This document shows, piece after piece, positions 9,019 to 18,234 of a stretch of DNA of 64,000 nt. A program made the position numbers and the translations under genes. Origin of the DNA: Paenibacillus flagellatus (GTDB taxonomy: Bacteria > Bacillota > Bacilli > Paenibacillales > NBRC-103111); the NCBI RefSeq assembly GCF_003217775.1, contig NZ_QJVJ01000006.1, forward strand, positions 124,001 through 188,000, read 5' to 3'. The notes below the pieces were generated by a model. It was given only the letters and a program-made list of their open reading frames with translations. It was not told where the DNA came from and did no database searches. Position 1 is the stretch's first letter; each line of letters opens with the position of its first letter.

Positions 9019-9495
9019 TCAATCGAATAACCCTCTGCCGATCAAGTTTGCCGTAACCGGCTTCTTCCCGATTTCTCGCGACCATACGGATAATTGACCG
9101 ATGTGGTGGATCTCGTGGGCGATCACGTGCCGCATCACTTCGCCATACGTATGAGCTTCCCGTTCCCCTTCATCCGTGATATCGATCATAATCCGGCTTT
9201 CCAGGCTATCCTTCCAGTCATAGACAAACGGCGCAAGTTCCAGGTGGCAACGGGCGGAAAAATCTTTGATTTGCTGCAAGCCGGCCACGTTCTCGAACGG
9301 AGGGATTTCGATCGATTTTCCTTGTATTCCCCCGCATATCCAGCCATACTCTACTGCCACAATGTGATGTAGAGTAATAAGGATGGATCCTACGCCGCCC
9401 GTTCGTCTTTTCATCAACTCCTCCTCGTTAACCGTGCCGCACCAATCCAACCAATCTTTGCGAACTTGCCAATTATATTCGAATAGTTTCAACAT
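9019..9495 (-). CDS. DinB family protein
   Basis: 158 residues, the usual size for a DinB four-helix bundle. The metal-binding histidines typical of the fold are in place: LHHIVAVE near residue 45 and the HEIHHIGQ block near residue 130. Members are often thiol-dependent metalloenzymes (bacillithiol or mycothiol transferases) or of unknown role; the substrate here is unknown. GGGGAGG sits eight bases before the ATG at 9495. The longer open frame upstream of this start runs through the neighbouring SRPBCC gene in another frame and is not coding. Confidence 0.85.
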   Translation of the reverse strand: MLKLFEYNWQVRKDWLDWCGTVNEEELMKRRTGGVGSILITLHHIVAVEYGWICGGIQGKSIEIPPFENVAGLQQIKDFSARCHLELAPFVYDWKDSLESRIMIDITDEGEREAHTYGEVMRHVIAHEIHHIGQLSVWSREIGKKPVTANLIGRGLFD

Positions 9496-9620
9496 GTCGC
9501 AGCCTCCCCATAAGATACTGTGTTTCGCATAATAACAGTGCTCAGCGTCCCGGTCGCCGAAATGGCCGCGAAGGCGGACGAGCGGCCCGGCAAGCCGGAA
9601 CGCGAAGCAAGGGCAAACGC

Positions 9621-9674
9621 AAACAACAAACACCTTTTCGCTCGGAGAAGCGAGAAGATGTTTGTTGTTTGTTC
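9621..9674 (-). terminator. Long hairpin between the SRPBCC and DinB genes
   Basis: Two 21-base arms (left begins AAACAACAAACA, right ends TGTTTGTTGTTT) pair with only two mismatches that are G-U compatible in RNA. The hairpin starts right after the SRPBCC stop codon and ends in a T-rich arm. Confidence 0.6.
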
Positions 9675-9677
9675 CGC

Positions 9678-10193
9678 TTATCGAACGGACGCCAGATGCT
9701 CGTCCAGACGATCCCACGTCTCCGTAATGCCCTGCTCCATGCCCATGTCCAGGACGGCTTTGAGCGCTTCGGGGGACGCGTATGTCGCCCGGTTGACGAG
9801 CTTCGTCTTGCCCTCGTATTCCTCGAACAGAAGCACGATGTCGCTCGAAGGCATGCCGGCCGCCTCGTTGCCTTCGGCGTCGGAGAAGTAGTCCACGTAG
9901 GCGATTCGCTCCGCCTCGACGATTTCCTTGTACACGGCTTTGCCCCACGATTCCATGCCGTAGAAGCTGCCTTGGTTCTCGTCCATGCACTTCATGCAGT
10001 AATGCCAGACGCCGCCCGGGCGGAAATCGACGGTGCAGACGGTCAGCGTCCAGCCGCGGGGGCCCCACCAGCGCTTCAAGTGCTCGGCCTCGGAAAACGC
10101 CTTGAATACCAGCTCGCGCGGCGCGTCGAATACGCGCTCCAGCGTCAGTTCGTTGCCCTCTACCTTGGTCGTCATTTTGCTCGTCATCGTCAT
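9678..10193 (-). CDS. SRPBCC (AHSA1-like) domain protein
   Basis: 171 residues with the START-like fold of activator-of-Hsp90 homologues: FDAPRELVFKAFSEAEHLKRWWGPRGW at residues 22-48, then VDFRPGGVWHYCM, and a C-terminal helix GMEQGITETWDRLDEHL. Small bacterial members bind hydrophobic ligands; none of their roles can be assigned here. A second ATG at 10187 sits at a better distance (nine bases) from AGGAGG and may be the true start. The gene has its own promoter with a palindrome over the -35 box, so it is probably regulated on its own. Confidence 0.85.
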   Translation of the reverse strand: MTMTSKMTTKVEGNELTLERVFDAPRELVFKAFSEAEHLKRWWGPRGWTLTVCTVDFRPGGVWHYCMKCMDENQGSFYGMESWGKAVYKEIVEAERIAYVDYFSDAEGNEAAGMPSSDIVLLFEEYEGKTKLVNRATYASPEALKAVLDMGMEQGITETWDRLDEHLASVR

Positions 10194-10263
10194 CTTCCTC
10201 CTAATGGGTTATCCGTTTCTTCGCCGGATGGCTTGGCGGCGTGCGCCTCAACTTCACACTCTT

Positions 10264-10301
10264 AATATACCCCATTGTGAATATTCCCGTCAAGGAATAT
10301 T
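10264..10301 (-). promoter_or_regulatory. Promoter with palindromic operator for the SRPBCC gene
   Basis: On the minus strand TTGACG (10288-10293) and TATATT (10264-10269) are 18 bases apart. The -35 box is flanked exactly by AATATTCC (10280-10287 on the plus strand) and GGAATATT (10294-10301), an 8-bp inverted repeat whose loop is the -35 itself. A dimeric repressor bound there would block the promoter. Confidence 0.5.
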
Positions 10302-10325
10302 TTCGTCATTCCGCAGCACGACATA

Positions 10326-10350
10326 AAGGGCCCCCGTCGCGGGAGCCCTC
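10326..10350 (-). terminator. Terminator-like hairpin after the sugar-binding protein gene
   Basis: A GGGCTCCCG stem pairs with CGGGGGCCC through one G-U pair; only TTTA follows. It lies eight bases beyond the stop of the solute-binding protein gene. Confidence 0.5.
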
Positions 10351-10357
10351 CTCTTGC

Positions 10358-12004
10358 TTACTTGCTCTTGTTGTAACGGTCGTAGGCCGCCTTGTATACG
10401 TTCATGTAGTCGGCCACGCCCATATTTTTGACTGTGTTGACGTACTTGTCCCATTCGCCGAACGAGGCGGCGCCGGTAATGAATTTCGCCTCCATCTCGG
10501 TGATGAACGTATGGATGTCGGTCCCTTTCGTCTTCATGAAATCCGTCTCTTCGTCCGTGAAGTTGAAGTTGTACCACAGCTCCTTGATCGCATGCGGCTG
10601 CGCCTTCTTGCCGGCTTCGATCGATTCGGGCAGCGTCTCGGAGCCCTTGAAATATTTTTCCTGCACGTAGCCCGGGTAGCTGCCGCCCATCCACGAGACG
10701 TATTTCGTCAGCGCCTGGTCCATCGTCAGCCCGTTCGGGTTTTTCTTGATCTCGTCCACGAACTCGAGCTTGCCGTCGGCCGCCTTCGTATAGCTGACGC
10801 CTTCCTTGCCCATGAAGTAGAACGTCGCGCCCTCGTCGCCGTAGAAATGGTCCATCCAGCGTACGGTCGCTTCGACGTTTTTGTTTTTGTTCGTAATGAC
10901 GAACGCGCCCGGCCATACCATCGGCACCTTGATGTGCGTATACAGCTGGTCGCCGTGCGGCCCTTTCAAGGCGCCGAGACCGAAGTAGCCTTCGCCGTTG
11001 AACTGCGTCTTCGGGTTCGGGTTGATCGTCGCGCCGAGCAGCCCTTTGCCGCCCTTCGCGTACAGCGCGTTGCCCGTCTGGGTGAAGACGTCCTTATCGA
11101 TGAGCCCTTCCGCGTACAGCTTGTTCATATATTGCAGCAGCTCTTTGAAGTTGTCGGTCGTACGGAAGAAACGAAGCTCGTTCGTCTTCGGATCGACGTC
11201 GACGTACTTGTGGCCGAGTCCGCGCGTGCCGACTCCCCATGCCCCCATCAGCTGCTCGATGAGCGGATTGATGCCGGTGCCGCTGTACGGAATTTCGTCG
11301 GCTTGGCCGTTGCCGTTCAGATCGGTCGACTTGACCGCCTTCAAATAGTTGTACAGCTCCTCGGTCGTCTGCGGCTCCTTCATGTTCAGCTTGTCCAGCC
11401 ATTCCTTCTTCACCCAGAGCGGCGTCCCGATCAGCATCGGCAAAAATTCCGGGCTGTAGAACGACGGGAACGAGTAGATGCCGCCGTCCGGCATCGTCAG
11501 CGCCTTGCGCAGGTCCGGATATTTGTCCATCAGCTTTTTCAAGTTCGGGGCGTACTGGTCGATCAGGTCGTTCAGCTTGACGAACACCCCTTGGCCGCCG
11601 TACTTCATCAGATCGGCCGCCGGTACCCGCGCCGAGTAAAGCGCGTCCGGGTAATCGCCGTTGGCGAGCGCCAGGTTCCGCTTCTCGGTCAAGCTTTCGA
11701 ACGGAACGGTCTGGAAGTTGACCTTGATATTCGTCATGCCGGCATACTCTTTCCAGACGAGCCGCTCCTCGAACTTGTTGCTGCCGTTCGTCGCCGCAAG
11801 CCCCGTGAAAAACGTCAGCTCGATCGGCTCCTTCGCGATCGGCATGCCCGTCTTGTTGACGTTCGAATTCGCTGCCCCTTTGTCCCCCTGATTGTTCGAC
11901 GTCCCCCCGTCGGCTTGTCCCCCGTTCGAAGCTCCGCAGCCGGCGAGCGCCGTAGCGACCATGACGGAGCTAACCGTCAGGGCGGTCCATTTCTTGAATT
12001 GCAT
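10358..12004 (-). CDS. Extracellular solute-binding lipoprotein of a sugar ABC importer
   Basis: 548 residues. The N-terminus is a lipoprotein signal with lipobox LAGC, Cys23 being the lipidated residue, followed by a glycine/asparagine-rich tether. The body is a large type of family-1 solute-binding protein (ELTFFTGL...; FPSFYSPEFLPMLIGTPLWV), the LplA/YtcQ-like class that works with LplB and YtcP permeases. It is the last gene of the importer operon, 63 bases after the YtcP-like permease stop. GGGAGG precedes the ATG by ten bases. Substrate is unknown; nearby secreted polysaccharide-active proteins suggest oligosaccharides. As is usual for this class, no ATPase gene is present, and a shared MsmX-type ATPase encoded elsewhere would be needed. 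Confidence 0.92.
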   Translation of the reverse strand: MQFKKWTALTVSSVMVATALAGCGASNGGQADGGTSNNQGDKGAANSNVNKTGMPIAKEPIELTFFTGLAATNGSNKFEERLVWKEYAGMTNIKVNFQTVPFESLTEKRNLALANGDYPDALYSARVPAADLMKYGGQGVFVKLNDLIDQYAPNLKKLMDKYPDLRKALTMPDGGIYSFPSFYSPEFLPMLIGTPLWVKKEWLDKLNMKEPQTTEELYNYLKAVKSTDLNGNGQADEIPYSGTGINPLIEQLMGAWGVGTRGLGHKYVDVDPKTNELRFFRTTDNFKELLQYMNKLYAEGLIDKDVFTQTGNALYAKGGKGLLGATINPNPKTQFNGEGYFGLGALKGPHGDQLYTHIKVPMVWPGAFVITNKNKNVEATVRWMDHFYGDEGATFYFMGKEGVSYTKAADGKLEFVDEIKKNPNGLTMDQALTKYVSWMGGSYPGYVQEKYFKGSETLPESIEAGKKAQPHAIKELWYNFNFTDEETDFMKTKGTDIHTFITEMEAKFITGAASFGEWDKYVNTVKNMGVADYMNVYKAAYDRYNKSK

Positions 12005-12067
12005 GTCGTTTCATCCTCCCACCGATGTGTATATCTGTATGCTAAGAGGGCGCTGCCCCGAATAGCC

Positions 12068-12952
12068 TCAACCTTTGAGCGCGCCGACCATGACGCCCTT
12101 GACGAAATACTTTTGCAGGAACGGGTACAGCGCCAAAATCGGCAAGTTCGCCACGACGACGACGGCGTACTTGATCAGCTCCTCGTCCATCAGCGTCTTG
12201 GCGTGCGACGAGTCGCCCGCGTTCGTCATCTGCTCCATCTGCCCTTGGATCAAAATTTCCCGCAAAATCAGCTGCAGCGGATAGTCGCTCCGGTCGGTCA
12301 AATAAATCATCGCGTTGAAGTACGCGTTCCAATGGCCGACGCCGTAAAACAAAATCATGACGGCGAGGATCGGCATCGACAGCGGCAGCACGATCTGCCG
12401 CAGGATGCGCATATCCGAGCAGCCGTCGATGGCGGCCGCCTCTTGAATTTCGTTCGGGATGCCGGTTTGGAAAAACGTCCGCATAATGATGATGTTCCAG
12501 ACGGACACCGCATTCGGAATGACGAGCGCCCAGATCGAGTTCGTCATGCCGAGCTGCTTGACGAGCATATAGGTCGGGATCAGTCCCCCGCTGAAAAACA
12601 TCGTGAACACCATAATCGCCATCATCAGGTTGCGTCCGCGCAAATCGCGCTTGGACAGCGGATAGGCGGCCATGACCGTCATGACGAGATTGATCGCCGT
12701 GCCGACGACGGTGTAGACGATCGTATTGATATAGCTCGATACGATTTCCTTGTTCTCGAACACTTTCTCGTATCCGGCCCACGTCAGCTCCTTCGGAAAA
12801 AGCCACATGTCGCCGTTCAGGACGTGCGCCGGATTGCTGACCGAGGCGCTCAGGACGAACAGAAGCGGGTATAGGACGACTATGGAGAGCATGGCGAGCA
12901 GCGCGATATTGACGGCCTCGAACCATTTGTCTCCCAAGCTGCGCGTTTCCAT
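12068..12952 (-). CDS. Sugar ABC transporter permease, YtcP-like (MalG class)
   Basis: 294-residue inner-membrane permease with six predicted helices. The EAA loop that docks the ATPase reads EAAAIDGCSDMRILRQIVLP near residues 190-210. The C-terminus YPFLQKYFVKGVMVGALKG is the hallmark of the YtcP/LplC subfamily. The ATG at 12952 follows GGAGGT by nine bases; that ribosome site overlaps the stop of the upstream permease gene (12967), so the two are translationally linked. It forms the transmembrane channel with the LplB-like partner. Confidence 0.93.
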   Translation of the reverse strand: METRSLGDKWFEAVNIALLAMLSIVVLYPLLFVLSASVSNPAHVLNGDMWLFPKELTWAGYEKVFENKEIVSSYINTIVYTVVGTAINLVMTVMAAYPLSKRDLRGRNLMMAIMVFTMFFSGGLIPTYMLVKQLGMTNSIWALVIPNAVSVWNIIIMRTFFQTGIPNEIQEAAAIDGCSDMRILRQIVLPLSMPILAVMILFYGVGHWNAYFNAMIYLTDRSDYPLQLILREILIQGQMEQMTNAGDSSHAKTLMDEELIKYAVVVVANLPILALYPFLQKYFVKGVMVGALKG

Positions 12953-12966
12953 CGGACGGTTACCTC

Positions 12967-13953
12967 CTACCATAAGCTGACTTGATTCACTTTTCTCGCG
13001 ATCCGGTTCACCGTCAGGAGCAGGACGAAATTGATGACGGAATTGAACAGGCCGACCGCCGCCGAGAAGCTGTATTGCGCGCCCAATATGCCGCTCCGGT
13101 ACACGTAGGTCGAGATGACGTCGGAGCCTTCCATGTTGAGCGAGTTTTGCATCAGGAACACCTTCTCGAACCCGACTCCCATCAGCGTTCCGATGTTCAG
13201 AATGAGCAGGATGACGATCGTCGGCCGGATGCCCGGCAGGTTGATGTGCCAGATGCGCTGCAGCCGCGAAGCGCCGTCCACCCGGGCCGCCTCGTGAAGC
13301 TGCGGATCGATGCCCGCCAGCGCGGCCAAATAAATGATCGAGCTCCAGCCCATCTGCTGCCAGACGCCCGAGAGGACGTAGATCGGCTTGAACCAGCCGG
13401 GCTCCGTCATGAAGAAGATCGGCTCCCCGCCGAACGCCTTGACGGCCATGTTGACGAGACCGCTCGTCGGCGACAGGAACATGAGCACCATCCCGACGAC
13501 GACGACGGTGGACAAGAAGTGCGGCGCGTACGTTACGGTTTGCACGAACCGCTTGAACCCGTTCGAGCGCACCTCGTTGACCATCAGGGCGAGCACGATC
13601 GGGACGGGGAAGCCGACGACGAGCTCGAGCAAGCTGATGCCGAGCGTATTTTTCACAAGCCGCCAGAAGAAGTAGCTGTCGAAAAACCGCTCGAAATGCT
13701 TGAACCCGACCCACGGGCTGCCTCCGATGCCTTTCGTCGCGATAAAATCTTTGAACGCGATTTGCACGCCGTACATCGGCCAATAGTGAAAGACGACGAA
13801 GTACAGCATGACCGGCGCGATCAGCGCGTACATTTGCCAATGACGCAGGAGCGCCCGAACCGCCGCATGCCGTCTTTTCGCCTTGCGGCCGGTTGTCGTT
13901 ACGATACGCTGCGCATGGATTTGTTCCAAACGGATAACCCCCATTTTTATCAT
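12967..13953 (-). CDS. Sugar ABC transporter permease, LplB-like (MalF class)
   Basis: 328 residues from the ATG at 13953 (13944 is also possible; neither has an ideal ribosome site). It starts with a basic cytoplasmic segment, then six membrane helices. The LplB-type motif LIAPVMLYFVVFHYWPMYGV is near residues 50-70 and the EAA loop reads EAARVDGASRLQRIWHINLP near 225-245. It is the first gene of a permease-permease-binding protein operon, the standard order for this importer class. A TACAAT box about 13 bases before the start and an AGAAGCGCTTCT palindrome (14011-14022) form the probable control region. Confidence 0.92.
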   Translation of the reverse strand: MIKMGVIRLEQIHAQRIVTTTGRKAKRRHAAVRALLRHWQMYALIAPVMLYFVVFHYWPMYGVQIAFKDFIATKGIGGSPWVGFKHFERFFDSYFFWRLVKNTLGISLLELVVGFPVPIVLALMVNEVRSNGFKRFVQTVTYAPHFLSTVVVVGMVLMFLSPTSGLVNMAVKAFGGEPIFFMTEPGWFKPIYVLSGVWQQMGWSSIIYLAALAGIDPQLHEAARVDGASRLQRIWHINLPGIRPTIVILLILNIGTLMGVGFEKVFLMQNSLNMEGSDVISTYVYRSGILGAQYSFSAAVGLFNSVINFVLLLTVNRIARKVNQVSLW

Positions 13954-14010
13954 TAATTTCCAATATTTATTGTAAAATCGAAAAAGAAAACGATCGAGAG
14001 CCGAAAGCAA

Positions 14011-14022
14011 AGAAGCGCTTCT
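14011..14022. promoter_or_regulatory. Perfect 12-bp palindrome, LacI-family operator-like
   Basis: AGAAGCGCTTCT, with the AAGCGCTT core of LacI/GalR-family and CcpA sites, lies about 60 bases upstream of the importer operon start. It is close to the -10-like TACAAT, a fitting place for sugar-dependent or catabolite repression. Confidence 0.45.
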
Positions 14023-14088
14023 CCGGCTGTACGCGCCGGAAAGGGGCCGCTTTTCTTTCGGGTTTTCTCGTCGTCTCCACCCGATTGA

Positions 14089-14655
14089 TTATTCGATTGA
14101 AGGGTGCCACAGCGATTCGTCGCTGACCGACACGTAGTCCGCCCCCATCGCGAACGCTTCCTGCGCTTCCTCGCGGCGGCGGATCAACCCGCCGACAATG
14201 AGCGGGGAGTCGATCCGGTCCTTCACGTGGCGGACGATGCGCGGGAGAAGCCCCGGCATCAGCTCGACCTCGTCCGGACGGCTAGCCGCAACCGTCCGCA
14301 GCGCCGTATCGAGCGCGACGGTATCGATCGCGAATACGCGCTGGACGGCGATCAAGCCGGCTTGCTTGGCGGCCTGCACGATGCCGCTCTTCGTCGTGAT
14401 GATCCCGTCGGGACGGAACGTCTCGGCCATATAGCGGATAAAGGCGGCGTCCCGGCCGATGCCCTCGACCATCTCGATATGGACGAACAGCCGCTTGTCC
14501 GTCTCGCGGACGCGTCTGACGATCGTCTGCAGGCGGTCGATGCCGCCCGAGACCAGATTGATCCGGCGCACGCCGCTGGCGAGCGCCGAATCGAGACTTC
14601 GTTCGTTCGTAACCGATGCGATCATGCGATCGATCGAATAGGCGGTCTTGTCCAT
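14089..14655 (-). CDS. GlpP-type glycerol-3-phosphate-responsive antiterminator
   Basis: 188 residues matching the GlpP family over its whole length: a TIM-barrel-like RNA-binding regulator. Visible blocks are KRLFVHIEMVEGIGRD near residue 54, DGIITTKSGIVQAAKQAGL near 84, VELMPGLLPRIVRHV near 128 and a C-terminal PLIVGGLIRRREEAQEA then GADYVSVS phosphate-binding end. In Bacillus it binds glycerol-3-phosphate and antiterminates glp leaders. Here no glpF, glpK or glpD gene is beside it; neighbours are a sugar importer and a heparinase-like gene. It may act in trans or respond to another phosphate. AGAGGA precedes the ATG by about nine bases. Confidence 0.88.
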   Translation of the reverse strand: MDKTAYSIDRMIASVTNERSLDSALASGVRRINLVSGGIDRLQTIVRRVRETDKRLFVHIEMVEGIGRDAAFIRYMAETFRPDGIITTKSGIVQAAKQAGLIAVQRVFAIDTVALDTALRTVAASRPDEVELMPGLLPRIVRHVKDRIDSPLIVGGLIRRREEAQEAFAMGADYVSVSDESLWHPSIE

Positions 14656-14763
14656 TTGTCGGTATCCTCTTGATGTCTGCGTATTGGAATGTCTTCTGAA
14701 GTAAGCTTACCGCCGAATGATTAAGATCGCGTCAACTGGGGGTTAAGATTTTGTAAAGCACAT

Positions 14764-17700
14764 TCACGGAATCAGCTGGACGGATACGTCGTCGAAGCGA
14801 ATCTGCGCCTTCGAGGCGTGCAGCCCGAAGCCTCCTTTGCTAAGCAGCGTATCGTACGCGGCAAGCTCCTCCGTACCGTTCACGTAAAATTTCAGCATCC
14901 CTCCGTCGGCGACCGCGCGGAACGTATAAGACGTGCCGGCGTTGAACGTATACGGCTTTTCCGCGAGCACGACCGGCGCCGCCTCCGCCGCTTGTCCGTC
15001 CACCACCTTCTCGATGCGCAGCTTGCGCGCGGAGCCGTCGTTGTACGCGACGAACCGGTAGCCGTCGTTGCCGCCGAGCGAGCGGGCGACGATGCCGGCA
15101 CGGCCCGGCGCCGTTCCCCAAGCGACGACCTTTACCTTCGCCTCCCCGATCGTATCGCTCCAATCGTTCTGGCTGCGCGTGCGGATTTCCGAGCTCGTCT
15201 CGTTCAAGCTGTCGCTGTACAGCTCGAAGTTGTTGATCAGGAAATGCCCTTTGCCGATATCCCACCGATCGCCGTCCACGATCTCCGTCACCTTCATGTC
15301 GTCGAAATAAGCGTCGCGGCGATGGGTGCCGAGTCCGGCGCGACCGATCAGGATGTCGGTATCGTAGGCGGTGAGCTGCAGCACGTTATTGACGTAAAAC
15401 TTGAGCACGTTGCCGCTTGCGATCGCCTTCAGCGTATACGTCGTATTGTGGCTCATCGTATAGGGGACGCTCGCCAGATTCGTGCTCGTGCCGTTGAAGT
15501 TTTTCGTGATAACCAGCTGCGGGGAGCCGCCGTTCGTATAATATTGGAAATGGTAGTTGTTCGCCGGGTCTTGGTAGCGGGCATACAGGCCTACGCCGTT
15601 GTAGGAGCCGTTCGACGCCAGCGTCGTTACCTTCGCCTCCACGAGCGCGTCGGTCCACTTGCTCACCGTTACGGCCGCCGCACTCGTCTGGCTGCTCGCC
15701 GATTGGCGGTATACCTTGGACGTTCCCTGCGTGTCCACGCTCCACGTCCCGGCCTTCGGCTCCAGTCCCGCCGCGGAGCCGTTCTCGAAGTCTCGCGTCT
15801 CGCTCGTCAAGCCGGCCACGTCGAACGAATCGTTCAGCACGGGCGTTCCGGCCGACGGGCTAGACTGACCGCCCACCGTTACGAAGCCGCCCGACGGCGC
15901 GAACGCGATGGCGCTGCCGTTCAGCTTCACCGCAGTGACGCCGGGCGCGTAGATCGTAACCGTCGGCGCGAGCACGTCGCTCGAATACAGCTCCAGCGTC
16001 GGTCCGTCGTAGCGGACGGACAAATGGTGCACCGTCGCCGTCGCGGCGATCAAGCTCGTCGTGCCGTCCTTGAGCGACGTCCCCCGGGCGATGGACGCCG
16101 ACCGGAGCGCGCCAGCCGGCGTTTTCTCGACGTAGGCGACCTCGCCGTCGGTCGTGAAGGCGTCGAAGCTTCGGGTCGCCGGCGCCGTCTCGTGGGACAA
16201 GTAATAATACGAGACGTTGCCGCCGTTGCCGGCGTCGTGCTCGATTTTGAGCGCCGTCGCCACGGTGGACGCCGCCCCCGTCGCCAGCCGCGCGACCGTC
16301 GGGTTGCGATTTTGTCCGGGCGCCTGCGGGAACAGCACCGTGTCGAACGTAGCGCTTCCGGTCGCCGTCTTGCCGTAGGACAAGTAGCTTACGCCGCTCT
16401 GGACGACGCCGGCGGCGTCGGAATAATACCCGTCCGTATGCACGGTGGCGGTCGTCGAGCCGGGATCGGCCGGTACGATTTTGACGTTCGCTTCGCCGGC
16501 GAAGCTCGTCGACGCCCGCTTCGTCGCGCCGTCGAGCGTCACGGACGTCGGCATGAAATGCCAATACTGCTTGTACGCGTTCGCGATCGAGCTGCCGGTC
16601 ATCCGATCGGAGACGATCCAGAAATCGGGCTTCGCGAAAAAGATTTTCCGCTCGTGAACGATCGGCGCGTAGTCGCTGTGCTGTCCGTGGTAAAAATCGA
16701 AGCCGCCGTTCGAGTACCATTTGATGTGCCGGCGGTCGAGGTTGCTCTGGGTGTTGCCGTTCGGCTCGACCGTATTGTGCGCTTTCGTCGTCTTGCGCAG
16801 CCAGTTGCTCGACGGGATGTCCAAATAGTTGTTCACCCCCGGATCGACGATGAGCCGTTTGCCCAACGCGTACATCATGAGACTCAAATCGTCCGGATGG
16901 TTATGGGAGCCGGTATAGTCGGTGTCCTGATTCTCGATCATCATGTAGGCGTCGTTCGCCCCCCAGCCCGACCGCATGACGGCGAAGCTGTTCGGGTACA
17001 GGACGGACAGGTTGGACGGCACCGTTCCTTGCGCTCCCTTCGTCCCTACATATTGAAAATCGGTTCTGCCGTAATAGGTCGCGTAGTCGTTCAGAACCGA
17101 CCCGGTGCCCAAGCTTTTGTCCGACGTGTCGCCGATCATCGGCACCTCGAAGTTCGGCAGCGTCAAGTCCATGAGCGCTTCGCCGCCGCGCTCCAGCACC
17201 TCCTGCAGGTCGCCGAGCACGGAATAGCCGTTCATGGCGCCGAGCTTCTGGAGCCGGTTCGCAAGCGACAGCGAGTACAGGTGGTAGTTTTCCGTCGGCT
17301 CGACGTTCATCCCGTCGCCCTTGACGTTTTTGCGCATATATTTGTACGTCGCCCCTTCCCCGCGCATGCGCCAGTTTTCCGCATCCTTGAACTCGGGGAA
17401 ATAGACGCCGGCCGAGTAAATCGACCACGCCAAGCTCATGTACCAATTGTTGCCGCTCGTCCCTTCGATGCCGTCGTACAGCATGTCCGCCATTTGCCAC
17501 ATATGCTTCAGGAAGGCGGTATGGCCGTTCGCATCGACGACCGCGTCGTTTTTGAACACGGTATAGGCGCTGATCCAGTTGGCCACCCGCTTCGCCATAT
17601 CGAGCTGGTTGTTGTCCGTGCCGAACGCGAGCGAGTTGCCCTCGTCCGCCACATATTCGAGCGTGAACTTCATCCACGTATCGGCATACTGCGTCCGCCG

Positions 17701-18234
17701 CGGATCGGCTGCGGGGAGCGCGTTGTAAGACGGCGCAAGAATGGCGTTCATCATGAAATCCATGATGTAGTAGTGCGGACCGCCGAACTGGGTCGGATCG
17801 CCCGGGTTCCAATGGTACGCCCAATCGATATTGCCGTTGAAGTCCCGCACCTGTCCGTCCGTAAACTTGAACGTATAGTCGGCCAGCTCGTCCGCGGTCG
17901 AGCTCATCGGCGACGTGACGGGCGTCGTGCCGACGTCGAAGTGGACGGGGGACGTCCGGGACCGGTAGTAGGCAAGCAGGCTCGCCTTCGCCGCGGCGTA
18001 ATCGCCGTTCTGCACGTGCGTCTTCACCGTCGCGAGCCCGGGGGCGTCAAGATCGAGCTTGTCGAAGAAAGCGGCGTCCGTCATATTGCTCGTATCGGTA
18101 TAAGCGTGGCCCGTCGCGGCCGCGGCGGTCAGCAGGACGAACAGCGCGGCCGCGAAGGCAAGCGCCAGCCGGACGGCGTGCGGCGGGCGGAGCGGACCGG
18201 ATCGGGATCGGTCGAGTCGAACGGATTCGTTCAT
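14764..18234 (-). CDS. Secreted heparinase II/III-like polysaccharide lyase with two lectin-like C-terminal domains
   Basis: 1156 residues from the ATG at 18234, six bases after AGGTG. A basic N-terminus and a hydrophobic stretch ending near ATGHA direct export. About residues 45-400 form an alpha-toroid (KASLLAYYRSR, MRKNVKGDGMNVEPTENYHLYSL); the NYHLYS segment is where related lyases carry the catalytic tyrosine. About 430-640 is the heparinase II/III beta domain with SHNHPDDLSLMMYALG and VDPGVNNYL, histidine-bearing segments typical of the active site. Two beta-sandwich domains follow (about 830-985 and 985-1156), each with EAKVxV, VGLYARYQD or AGIVARSLG, and FYVNG patterns like laminin-G/DUF1080 lectins. 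It should cleave uronic-acid-containing polymers outside the cell. A cre-like site lies upstream. Confidence 0.82.
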   Translation of the reverse strand: MNESVRLDRSRSGPLRPPHAVRLALAFAAALFVLLTAAAATGHAYTDTSNMTDAAFFDKLDLDAPGLATVKTHVQNGDYAAAKASLLAYYRSRTSPVHFDVGTTPVTSPMSSTADELADYTFKFTDGQVRDFNGNIDWAYHWNPGDPTQFGGPHYYIMDFMMNAILAPSYNALPAADPRRTQYADTWMKFTLEYVADEGNSLAFGTDNNQLDMAKRVANWISAYTVFKNDAVVDANGHTAFLKHMWQMADMLYDGIEGTSGNNWYMSLAWSIYSAGVYFPEFKDAENWRMRGEGATYKYMRKNVKGDGMNVEPTENYHLYSLSLANRLQKLGAMNGYSVLGDLQEVLERGGEALMDLTLPNFEVPMIGDTSDKSLGTGSVLNDYATYYGRTDFQYVGTKGAQGTVPSNLSVLYPNSFAVMRSGWGANDAYMMIENQDTDYTGSHNHPDDLSLMMYALGKRLIVDPGVNNYLDIPSSNWLRKTTKAHNTVEPNGNTQSNLDRRHIKWYSNGGFDFYHGQHSDYAPIVHERKIFFAKPDFWIVSDRMTGSSIANAYKQYWHFMPTSVTLDGATKRASTSFAGEANVKIVPADPGSTTATVHTDGYYSDAAGVVQSGVSYLSYGKTATGSATFDTVLFPQAPGQNRNPTVARLATGAASTVATALKIEHDAGNGGNVSYYYLSHETAPATRSFDAFTTDGEVAYVEKTPAGALRSASIARGTSLKDGTTSLIAATATVHHLSVRYDGPTLELYSSDVLAPTVTIYAPGVTAVKLNGSAIAFAPSGGFVTVGGQSSPSAGTPVLNDSFDVAGLTSETRDFENGSAAGLEPKAGTWSVDTQGTSKVYRQSASSQTSAAAVTVSKWTDALVEAKVTTLASNGSYNGVGLYARYQDPANNYHFQYYTNGGSPQLVITKNFNGTSTNLASVPYTMSHNTTYTLKAIASGNVLKFYVNNVLQLTAYDTDILIGRAGLGTHRRDAYFDDMKVTEIVDGDRWDIGKGHFLINNFELYSDSLNETSSEIRTRSQNDWSDTIGEAKVKVVAWGTAPGRAGIVARSLGGNDGYRFVAYNDGSARKLRIEKVVDGQAAEAAPVVLAEKPYTFNAGTSYTFRAVADGGMLKFYVNGTEELAAYDTLLSKGGFGLHASKAQIRFDDVSVQLIP

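Noticed and set aside
9496-10068. Upstream extension of the DinB frame
   Set aside because: It runs out of frame through the SRPBCC gene and its hairpin; the ribosome site supports the start at 9495.
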